Assembly: GCA_903885885.1 (NCBI GenBank)
Contig: CAISKJ010001657.1
Location: 1 to 9,106 of the forward strand
Direction of reading: 5' to 3'
Source: an uncultured delta proteobacterium
Lineage (GTDB): Bacteria > Myxococcota_A > Polyangia > Polyangiales > Ga0077539
Length of the DNA: 9,106 nt
Part shown: positions 1 to 6,600 of the stretch, piece by piece
How the letters are laid out: every line of letters starts with the position of its first letter
Numbering within the stretch: the first letter of the stretch is position 1
Made by a program: the position numbers and the translations under genes
The notes under the pieces: generated by a model
Told to the model about the DNA's origin: nothing
The model's database searches: none
Seen by the model: only the letters and a program-made list of their open reading frames with translations

Positions 1-381
1 GAGGCCGCCCGCGCGAAGCTGTGTTTCGAAGCGCACCGCGCCGCCGCTCTTGCCGCCCTCGTTCTGGAGCTGCGCGGTGATCTGAAACTTGAGCACGAGC
101 ACCTCGTCGTCGCGCACGTGCTGAACCACCACGTTCTTCAGCCGCGGCTCATACTGCAGCACCGTGGTGCGAATGCACCGCTGCAGCGTCTGGATCGCCT
201 CGGGGAAGTTGTGCACGAGGTCGGTGAAGTCGACGACGCCGAAGTCGGGCACCGAGGGCGACTCGCCCTGGCGCGTGTTGAGCAGCGCGCGCAGGTGCTC
301 CACAATCGACTCGAGCTCGTTCACGGGCCGCGCATCGTTCACGCTCGACGCGGTGAGCCTGCTGAGAAGTCCTCGTCCCAT
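1..381 (-). CDS. tssE: TssE, gp25-like T6SS baseplate subunit (C-terminus cut by window edge)
   Basis: The minus-strand frame from the ATG at 381-379 stays open for 127 codons to the window edge, so the last residues and the stop are missing. The product begins MGRGLLSRLT. It has the hallmark of the gp25/TssE family, an LLNTR motif at residues 33-37 followed by a G-x-S-x-x-VPDFG stretch (39-48). The rest matches the small alpha/beta fold of the family, with a charged strand near 86-105 (VVQHVRDDEVLVLKF). Known TssE proteins are roughly 130-170 residues, so little is lost. TssE is a cytoplasmic wedge component of the phage-like baseplate with TssF, TssG and TssK, and starts sheath assembly. 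The start is supported by a GGAGAGG ribosome site 8 bases upstream. It is divergent from the tssJ operon, and further baseplate or sheath genes may follow beyond base 1. Identification is strong from the motif. Confidence 0.9.
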   Translation of the reverse strand, partial: MGRGLLSRLTASSVNDARPVNELESIVEHLRALLNTRQGESPSVPDFGVVDFTDLVHNFPEAIQTLQRCIRTTVLQYEPRLKNVVVQHVRDDEVLVLKFQITAQLQNEGGKSGGAVRFETQLRAGGL

Positions 382-389
382 GGCCGGCG

Positions 390-396
390 CCTCTCC
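390..396 (-). promoter_or_regulatory. Ribosome binding site of tssE
   Basis: On the minus strand GGAGAGG lies 8 bases before the ATG at 381. It is the best Shine-Dalgarno match near this gene and fixes the start, which agrees with the beginning of the gp25-like homology. Confidence 0.65.
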
Positions 397-429
397 GCGT
401 GGTCGCTGCGTCGTCGCGGCACGAGCATG

Positions 430-443
430 CGCCGCGCGCGGCG
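430..443. repeat. 14-base perfect GC-only palindrome at the predicted tssE transcription start
   Basis: CGCCGCGCGCGGCG is its own reverse complement. It abuts the downstream edge of the candidate -10 box of tssE and covers the predicted start site, a place where a bound dimer would block transcription. Because it is pure G/C in a GC-rich region, chance is a real alternative. Read on the plus strand it is followed by TTTCT and could also fold as a short hairpin with a 5-bp stem. Confidence 0.35.
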
Positions 444-473
444 TTTCTAGCGACGCGCCAAGAGCAGTGTCAA
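444..473 (-). promoter_or_regulatory. Candidate sigma-70-type promoter for tssE
   Basis: Reading the minus strand, a perfect TTGACA (473-468) is followed after 18 bases by TAGAAA (449-444), which matches four of six bases of TATAAT. The bases before the -35 box are A/T-rich (TCTTTTC), unusual in this GC-rich window. Transcription would start near 437, giving a leader of about 55 bases before the tssE ATG. This is a consensus match only, and the consensus used is that of the general housekeeping sigma factor. Confidence 0.5.
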
Positions 474-549
474 GAAAAGACCATGCGCCCGCACCGAAGT
501 GAGAGCTCCGGCCGCGAAGTCACGGGCCGCGTACGGTGAGGTTGAACTG

Positions 550-579
550 TTGATTTGCCGAACGCGCATGTGCGATGCT
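550..579 (+). promoter_or_regulatory. Weak candidate promoter for the tssJ operon
   Basis: The only A/T-rich island on the right side of the intergenic region holds TTGATT (550-555), then 18 bases, then GATGCT (574-579) with an upstream TG (571-572) as in an extended -10 element. Both boxes are poor matches, so this is a low-confidence guess. An alternative sigma factor or an activator-dependent promoter is equally possible. If real, the leader before tssJ would be about 90 bases and would contain the palindrome at 648-659. Confidence 0.2.
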
Positions 580-647
580 GGTGCGTGGCTTCGGCCCGCT
601 GTCGCAAACCGTGATCCGTGCGGTGGCGCATGGCTGTCAGGCGAAGA

Positions 648-659
648 CCCATCGATGGG
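648..659. promoter_or_regulatory. 12-base perfect palindrome just upstream of tssJ (possible operator)
   Basis: CCCATCGATGGG is a perfect inverted repeat that ends two bases before the tssJ ribosome site AGAGG (662-666). Its position suits a dimeric regulator that represses the operon. It has no loop, so it is more likely a DNA site than an RNA hairpin. A perfect 12-base palindrome is expected by chance at roughly one in four thousand positions, so the evidence is its location rather than its rarity. Confidence 0.3.
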
Positions 660-661
660 GT

Positions 662-666
662 AGAGG
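662..666 (+). promoter_or_regulatory. Ribosome binding site of tssJ (supports the GTG start)
   Basis: AGAGG is 9 bases before the GTG at 676. An in-frame TAG at 661-663 excludes any start further upstream, and the GTG is needed to include the positively charged part of the signal peptide. Confidence 0.5.
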
Positions 667-675
667 TCGGTTCAC

Positions 676-1503
676 GTGTTCACACCACAGGTTCAACACG
701 GTTTGCGTCGGGTGCTCCTGTGCCTCGCGCTGGCGGCGCCTGCGCTGTCACAGTGCAGCAGCCCGCAGCGCCCCGCCGCCGCGCAGGGCGGCACATGCGC
801 GCTCCCGCAGAACATCCAGATGGTCATCCGCGGCGGTGACCACCTCAACCCCAACGACGAGGGCCGCGCGTTGCCCGTCGAGGTGCGCGTCTATCAGCTC
901 AAGGCGCCTCACAAGATGGAGGAGTCCGAGTTCGAAGCCATCTGGCGCACCGACCGCGACACCCTCGGCGAAGACATCGTGAAGACCGATGTCTTCTTCC
1001 TCTACCCCGGGCAGCGCGTGGCGCGCGCCTTCCGCCGCGAAGACGGCGTCACGCACGTGGTGGCCGTGGCCATCTTCCGGCACCCGTCGGGCCAGTCGTG
1101 GCGCACCATCTATGAGCTCCCGCCGCCGCCGAGCGAGCAGCAGTGCGCCGCGCAGCAGGGCGTGGCGGGCGGCTCCACGCGCGAGCCGCGGTACTTCTTC
1201 TTCCTCGACGATTACTACATCGAAGCCCTCGGCGACGACCCCGGCGAAGACCGCCCCGACGGCGGCCGCCTGCCCGGTCGACTCCCCGGCCTGCCCGAGG
1301 CGCCGCAGTCGCCGACGGTGCCCACGGTGCCCAACGCGCCGTCGGTGCCGAGCGTCCCCAGCGCGCCGAGCGTCCCCAGCGCGCCGAGCGTCCCCAACGT
1401 GCCCAGCGCGCCGTCGCTCCCCAGCGTGCCGACCCCGCCGCCCGTCCCGTCGCTCAAGTCCGCCGCGCTGCAGTCTCCGCTGCGCATCGAGGGTCTCGCA
1501 TGA
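676..1503 (+). CDS. tssJ: TssJ, T6SS outer-membrane lipoprotein with a long proline-triplet tail
   Basis: The product is 275 residues with a GTG start. Residues 1-26 look like a lipoprotein signal: Arg11-Arg12, a hydrophobic core at 13-24, then LSQC with Cys27 as the candidate lipidated residue (Gln before Cys is unusual). Residues about 46-185 fit the TssJ domain: a strand with HLNPNDEGRALPVEVRVYQL (56-75), an F-x-x-x-W segment, LYPGQ, and SWRTIYEL around Trp142. In the family TssJ is anchored in the outer membrane and holds the periplasmic end of TssM. Mature Cys41 and Cys157 could pair; Cys157 lies in a Pro/Gln-rich loop (149-160). Residues 186-275 are an extra acidic-then-proline-rich extension, with sixteen P-x-x triplets at 213-260. 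Ordinary TssJ proteins are about 150-180 residues. The stop overlaps the tssK start. The family call is supported by pattern and by neighbours rather than a single diagnostic motif. Confidence 0.85.
   Translation: MFTPQVQHGLRRVLLCLALAAPALSQCSSPQRPAAAQGGTCALPQNIQMVIRGGDHLNPNDEGRALPVEVRVYQLKAPHKMEESEFEAIWRTDRDTLGEDIVKTDVFFLYPGQRVARAFRREDGVTHVVAVAIFRHPSGQSWRTIYELPPPPSEQQCAAQQGVAGGSTREPRYFFFLDDYYIEALGDDPGEDRPDGGRLPGRLPGLPEAPQSPTVPTVPNAPSVPSVPSAPSVPSAPSVPNVPSAPSLPSVPTPPPVPSLKSAALQSPLRIEGLA
1312..1455 (+). repeat. Sixteen degenerate 9-base repeats coding for Pro-x-x triplets
   Basis: The stretch codes for an uninterrupted run of Pro-x-x triplets, mostly P-S-V, P-S-A, P-N-V and P-T-V. Inside it AGCGTCCCCAGCGCGCCG occurs twice exactly in tandem (1351-1368 and 1369-1386), and a third, diverged copy follows (1387-1404). 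The period is a multiple of three, so gain or loss of units keeps the reading frame. The pattern is that of an array grown by slippage or unequal exchange. Confidence 0.9.
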
Positions 1504-2888
1504 AGGTCCCCCAGCGCGTGATCTGGTCCGAGGGGATGTTCATGTCCCCGCAGCACCTCCAGCAGCTTGATCGCTACCACGAGGGCTACGTGGGCGCGCG
1601 CCTCGGTGGGCTCTTCCCCTACGACTGGGGCGTCGTCGCCGTCGAGCTCGACGAGCGCGCCCTGGTCGCCGGTCAGGTGCGCGTGCAGCGCTTCGAGGGC
1701 GTGCTCCCCGACGGCATCCCCCTCGCGTTCGACGGCGCGCACCCCGAGGTGCCCGCCATCCGCCCCGTCGAGGGCCACTTCAAGCCCACGCAGCAGTTCC
1801 TCGAGGTGTTCCTCGCGGTGCCCGCCGAGCGCGAGGGCTCTCCCGCCATCTCGTCGTCGGCGTCGCCCACCGCGGGCCTGCGCTTCTTCACCTCGGCGCG
1901 CGTCGTGGTCGACGCCGCGGGCGGCCCCTCCGGCGGCGCCGCCGACGTCACCGTAGGCTTCGCGCAGCGGCACGTGGCGCTCCTCTTCGGCAACGAGTCT
2001 CGCGATGACTTCGAAACCGTCAAGATCGCAGAGATCTACCGCGACGCCTCGGGCGCCCTCGCCATCCGGCAGGAGTACATCCCGCCCATTCGCCGCATCG
2101 GCGCCTCGCCCTGGCTCATGAACCGCATGCGCCAGCTCATTCAGGTGATGGCCGGCGCGCAGCGCTCGCTCGCCGAGAAGCAGCGCCACCGCGATGGGGC
2201 CCTCATCGAGGTGCGCGAGGGCGACGTCACGAGCTTCCTCAAGTTCTATTCGATCAACGCGTTCATCCCGATCGTCAACCACCTCATCGAGCGCGCCGAC
2301 ACGTCGCCCGAAGACGCGTACCTGCTGCTCTCGCAGTTCGCGGGGCAGCTCGCGTCGTTCGCGGTGGGCGCCGATCCCACCAAGCTCCCGAAGTTCTACT
2401 ACACCGATCTGGCCACCACGTTCGGCGAGCTCATCACCGAGATCATTCGGCTCCTCAACGTGATCGAGAAGCCGCGCTTCGTGAAGGTGAACCTCGAGTC
2501 GCGCGAAGACGGCCTGCACTTCGGCCGCCTCGACGACGAGAAGCTCCAGCGCGGGGCGACGTACTTTCTCACCCTGCGCACCAACCAGCCCGAGCAGCAG
2601 ACGGCGATGCAGGTGCCGCAGCTCTCGAAGATCGCCTCGTGGGGCAACATCGCCGACATCGTCGCGAGCGCCCTCCCGGGCGTGCCCATCAAGGTCGAGT
2701 ACAGGCCGCCGTCGGAGATCCCCGCGCGCGCCGGGGTGCTCTACTTCGCCCTGCAGCAGACAGGGCAGTACTGGCAAAACGTCGAGGGCGAGCGAACCAT
2801 CGCCATCTACCTCCCGCCCCCCTACGACCCCACGCAGATCCAGCTTGAACTCCTTGCGATCCCGCGCTCCGCCGGGGCCGCGCAGTAA
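1500..2888 (+). CDS. tssK: TssK, T6SS baseplate-to-membrane adaptor
   Basis: The product is 462 residues, close to the usual length of about 440-450. It opens with the family signature, IWSEGMFMSPQHLQQ at residues 8-22 (most members have an L-x-P-Q-H-F-Q-Q form), followed by LFPYDWGVVAVELDE and a VLPDGIPLAFD strand typical of the N-terminal shell domain. TssK is a cytoplasmic trimer that joins the TssE/F/G wedge to the cytoplasmic parts of TssL and TssM, and was formerly called ImpJ or VasE. The ATG at 1500 overlaps the tssJ stop (ATGA) and has GAGGG at 1489-1493, six bases upstream. The open frame extends further 5' inside tssJ, but those codons are a shadow frame without homology. The overlap suggests translational coupling of TssJ and TssK. 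Confidence 0.95.
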   Translation: MKVPQRVIWSEGMFMSPQHLQQLDRYHEGYVGARLGGLFPYDWGVVAVELDERALVAGQVRVQRFEGVLPDGIPLAFDGAHPEVPAIRPVEGHFKPTQQFLEVFLAVPAEREGSPAISSSASPTAGLRFFTSARVVVDAAGGPSGGAADVTVGFAQRHVALLFGNESRDDFETVKIAEIYRDASGALAIRQEYIPPIRRIGASPWLMNRMRQLIQVMAGAQRSLAEKQRHRDGALIEVREGDVTSFLKFYSINAFIPIVNHLIERADTSPEDAYLLLSQFAGQLASFAVGADPTKLPKFYYTDLATTFGELITEIIRLLNVIEKPRFVKVNLESREDGLHFGRLDDEKLQRGATYFLTLRTNQPEQQTAMQVPQLSKIASWGNIADIVASALPGVPIKVEYRPPSEIPARAGVLYFALQQTGQYWQNVEGERTIAIYLPPPYDPTQIQLELLAIPRSAGAAQ

Positions 2889-2918
2889 CCGCATTCCCGT
2901 ATCAGGAAGACAGCGGAC

Positions 2919-3605
2919 ATGGACCGAATCGACGAGCTCACCGCAGACTGCTTCAACTTCCTCATCCAGCTGCGGAGAACGGACCCCAACGCGCAGCCGC
3001 CGCCCGAGACGGTGCAGCAGCGCATGCGCTCGCTCATCGAGAACATGCAGCGCCGCGGCCTCGAGCTGAACCTCGCGCGCGAGGACATCCCCGAGATGTC
3101 CTTCGCCATCGTGGGCTTCACCGACGAGATCGCGGTGTACTACGGCTCGCCCGCGCTGCGTCAGTTCTGGCTCTCGCGCCCGCTCCAGCTCTCGCTCTTC
3201 CAGACCAACAACGCTGGTGAAGAGGTGTTTCAGCGCCTCGAGGCCCACCGGCAAGACCCGCGGCGCATCGACGTCGTGCGGGTCTACTACATGTGCCTCG
3301 TGCTCGGCTTTCAAGGCAAATACCGCGTCCAGGGGGGCGAGGCGCAGCTCCAGGCCATCATCGAGCGCCTCGCGGCCGACCTGCAACGCGCCAACCTCTT
3401 CGGCGCCGAGCAGCTCTCGGCCCACGGCGACCGCCCCCCGGGGGAGGCCGTCTCGGGCTCGCGCGCCGCGCTCCCCATCGTGGCGCTCTCGGTGGGCGCC
3501 GTCGTCATCGCGCTCGTCTTCTATGTCGCGCTTCGCTTCTCGCTCAGCAACGAAGTCTCGTCGGTGCTCGACCGCATCGCCCAGCTCGTCGGCCCGCAGA
3601 CCTGA
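2919..3605 (+). CDS. tssL: TssL (DotU/IcmH family), inner-membrane T6SS protein without a peptidoglycan-binding domain
   Basis: The product is 228 residues. Residues 1-165 form the DotU-type cytoplasmic domain: IVGFTDE (64-70), a W-x-x-x-P-L-Q-L-x-L-F stretch (84-94), NNAGEEVFQRLE (97-108) and the hallmark MCLVLGFQGKY (125-135). A single C-terminal membrane segment lies near 184-205 after a short Gly/Pro linker, and about 20 residues follow it. TssL is a tail-anchored inner-membrane protein that binds TssM and TssK. The protein ends soon after the membrane segment, so it lacks the OmpA-like peptidoglycan-binding extension found in some TssL proteins. AGGAAG at 2904-2909 lies nine bases before the ATG, and the gap from tssK is 30 bases. 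Confidence 0.95.
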   Translation: MDRIDELTADCFNFLIQLRRTDPNAQPPPETVQQRMRSLIENMQRRGLELNLAREDIPEMSFAIVGFTDEIAVYYGSPALRQFWLSRPLQLSLFQTNNAGEEVFQRLEAHRQDPRRIDVVRVYYMCLVLGFQGKYRVQGGEAQLQAIIERLAADLQRANLFGAEQLSAHGDRPPGEAVSGSRAALPIVALSVGAVVIALVFYVALRFSLSNEVSSVLDRIAQLVGPQT

Positions 3606-3617
3606 GTTCCCCGCTCT

Positions 3618-3624
3618 GAGGGAG
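3618..3624 (+). promoter_or_regulatory. Ribosome binding site that favours the GTG at 3636 for tssM
   Basis: GAGGGAG is the only good Shine-Dalgarno match before tssM. It overlaps the first possible GTG (3624), so it cannot serve that start, but lies 11 bases before the second GTG (3636). The second start also gives a protein beginning VLKYIIAF, like other TssM N-termini. Confidence 0.5.
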
Positions 3625-3635
3625 TGAGAGAACCC

Positions 3636-6600
3636 GTGCTCAAGTACATCATCGCCTTCATCGTCATCGCGATCGCCTGGACGGTCGTGTACGTGCTCAA
3701 CCTGCCGTGGCTCCTTGCGATCTTCGCCACGCTGTTCGTCTTCTTCGTGCTCTTCTCGATGTGGCTCTACCGGCGCTTCAAGGCCCGTAAAGCCGCGCGA
3801 GAGATCGAGAAGGCCCTCAACGCCCAGGCCGAGGAGCAGGCGCGCAGCGTACGCCCCGAGCAGCAGGCCGAGGTGCGCGCCATCCAGGCCGAGTTCAACC
3901 GCGCGATCGGCGCGCTCAAGAGCTCGCGGCTCGGCAAGACGGGCGTCGACGCCCTCTACGCGCTGCCCTGGTACGTGATCATCGGCCCGCCCGGCGCCGG
4001 CAAGAGCACGGCGCTGCGCAACTCGGGCATCCCCTTCCCCTACATGAGCGCGCAGACGGGCGGCGGCGTGAAGGGTGTGGGCGGCACCCGCAACTGCGAG
4101 CTGTGGCTCTCCAACGAGGGCGTGCTCGTCGACACCGCGGGGCGCTACACCACCGACGACGACGACCGCGACGAGTGGTTCAGCTTCCTCGACATGCTCA
4201 AGAAGAGCCGGTCGCGCAAGCCCCTCAACGGCGTCATCGTGGCCGTCAACGTGGCCGAGATCGGCACGGCGCGCGAGCAGCAGGTGGAGCAGATCGCGAG
4301 CCGCGTGCGCGAGCGCATCGACGAGGTGCAGTCGCGCCTGCAGCTCTCGCTGCCGGTGTACGTGCTCTTCACCAAGTGCGACCTCGTGCAGGGCTTCACC
4401 GAGTTCTTCGACGACCTCCGCAAGAGCGAGCGAGGGCAGATCTGGGGCTTCACCGTGCCCCTGTCGCGCCCCGCCGACGCGCCCCTCGGCCCCCTCTTCA
4501 CCGAGCGCTTCGACGAGATGGTGAAGACCGTCGAGGGCCGCATGCTCAAGCGCATCGCGCAGGAGCCCGGCATCCCCCGCCGCGAGGCCGTGTACCAGTT
4601 TCCGCAGCAGTTCGCGCAGCTCAAGCAGAACCTCGGCGACTTCCTCGACACGCTCTTCGGCGTCGACAACCTGCGCAACCCGTCGCTCCTGCGCGGGGTG
4701 TACTTCACCTCGGGCACGCAGGAGGGGCGGCCCATCGACCAGCTGGCCGAGAAGCTCCGCGCGAGCTTCGGCCTCTCGCCCGCCGCCGCGGCCCCCACGC
4801 AGGCGCCCACCGAGGCGAAGAGCTACTTCCTCCGCGACGTGTTCGGGCGGGTGATCTTCCCCGACCAGCACATCGCCGCCCTCTCGCCCGACGAGCAGTC
4901 GCGGCAGAAGCGGCAGAAGTACTACATCGCCGCGGGGGCCTTCGCGATCGCGGCCCTCCTGTCGATCATCCCCGCCAACGCGTACCTCGAGAACCGCGAC
5001 CTCGTGTCGCGCGCCGACACGGCCGCGCAGCTCATTCGCGAGCACGTCTCGCAGCGCGCCAACGCGCCGCTCACGCTCGCCGAGCTGCAGCCCCTGCGCA
5101 ACGTCGTGTCCGAGCTCAAGGGCTACCACGACGGCCACGCGCCCATCGCGATGACCTTCGGGATGTTTCAGGGCGAGGCCCTCTACCCGAAGATGTCGGC
5201 GCTGTACGCCACCGCGATGCAGCAGCACGTGATCAGCCCGCTGTACCTCGCCGACGTGCGCGACATGCAGGCCTTCACGGCGCGCGTGGGCGACAACAAC
5301 CCGCCGAGCGGCAACGACCGCCAGCAGTACTACGACGTGCTCAAGCTCCACCTGCTCCTGTCGCAGCCGCGGCAGGGCGGCGAGCCCGCGCTCGAGGGCG
5401 AGATCGCGACCTTCACGGCCGAGCAGATCGCCCGCGAGTGGGCCGCGCGCGTGAGCCAGGCGGCGCCGCTCGACGGCCGCACGCAAGAGGCGATGAAGCA
5501 GAACGCCCAGCTCTTCACGGGCCTCTTGCACGACAACCCGCGCCTCGCGTTCGCGCGCGACCAGCGCACGGTCACCACGGTGCGCGGCGTGCTCAACCGC
5601 ACGTCGAGCGTCGACATCGCGCTCAACCGCATCATCGCCGACGTCGAGCCCATGAGCCTCGACATCAACCTCGCGCGCGCCCTCGGACGCTCGCCCGAGA
5701 ACATCTACCAGGTGGGCCCCGAGGAGCAGCGTCGGGTGCGCGGCGCCTTCACCCGCGCCGGCTGGGAGGGCTACGTGCGCGACCGGCTCATGCAGGCCCC
5801 CGAGATGATCGTGGGCGAGGCCTGGGTGCTCGGTCAGGCCCCCAACGTGAACCGCCTCCAGCAGACGAGCGAGACGCTCCTGCGGGTGCGCTCGCAGTAC
5901 TTCGCGCAGTACATCGCCGAGTGGCGCAACTTCATGGCGACCCTGCGCGTGCGCGAGCCCGCCAACGCGCAGGAGGCCCACGCGATGCTCACGTGGTTCA
6001 CCGGCGGCGTGCAGCCCTCGGCGTACCCCTTCCTCATGCGCACGCTCGCGGAGAACGTTCGCCTCCCCGAGCCCAACGCGCAGTCGGCCAGCGCGGCCGC
6101 CGAGACGTCGCTCCAGGTGTTCGAGCGCGAGCTCAACAACCGGCTCAACCGCTCGCGCACGGGCGTCGCCGCCGGCGCCATCGGCCGCTCGGCCCTCGGC
6201 GCCCGCGACACCGGCGAGGGCGTGAGCACCTTCGTGCACCGCGAGGACATCGAGCGCGACGCGGTGCTCCACGGGCTCATCGAGTTCGGCGTGCCGCCGA
6301 CGCCGCCCAGGCCCGCGGCCAGCCCCGAGGGCGCCCCGCCGCCCGCGCCGGTGCCCACCACGGCCCCGCTCAACGAGTATCAAGAGCAGCTCGCCCTCGT
6401 GCGCGACCGGCTCTTCACGTACCTCGGCAACCCGCGCGAGGCCTCGCAGCCCCTCATGGACTCGATCACGGCCGCGCAGGCCAAGGTCGAGTCGCTCATC
6501 GGCAACGCGGGCGTCGAGTCGCGCCCGGTGCTGCGGAACCTCCTTCCGCCGCCGATCGAGTTCACCGTGTCGCGTACACTTGGCGCGCTAGGCGGGGCTG

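Noticed and set aside
118..502. Two plus-strand open frames over the 5' part of tssE
   Set aside because: They lie antisense to tssE, whose product has the LLNTR signature; their own products resemble nothing known.
624..639. Sigma-54-like element TGGCGC-N5-TGTCA upstream of tssJ
   Set aside because: The -24 part is fair, but the nearly invariant GC at -12 is replaced by TC, so I do not call it a promoter.
470..652. 60-codon minus-strand open frame in the divergent intergenic region
   Set aside because: It would overlap the tssE -35 box, has no evident ribosome site and its product is a basic sequence without a pattern.
3624..3635. Upstream GTG start for tssM
   Set aside because: Its only Shine-Dalgarno sequence overlaps the start codon itself; the GTG at 3636 has usable spacing and a more family-like N-terminus. 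It remains possible.
1215..6383. Minus-strand open frame of 1722 codons opposite tssJ, tssK, tssL and tssM
   Set aside because: It is codon-for-codon antisense to tssK, tssL and tssM, which all share one frame. Antisense stops there need TTA, CTA or TCA in the sense strand, which this GC-biased operon almost never uses. The product is low-complexity (Arg, Glu, His, Leu, Val) with no recognisable domain.
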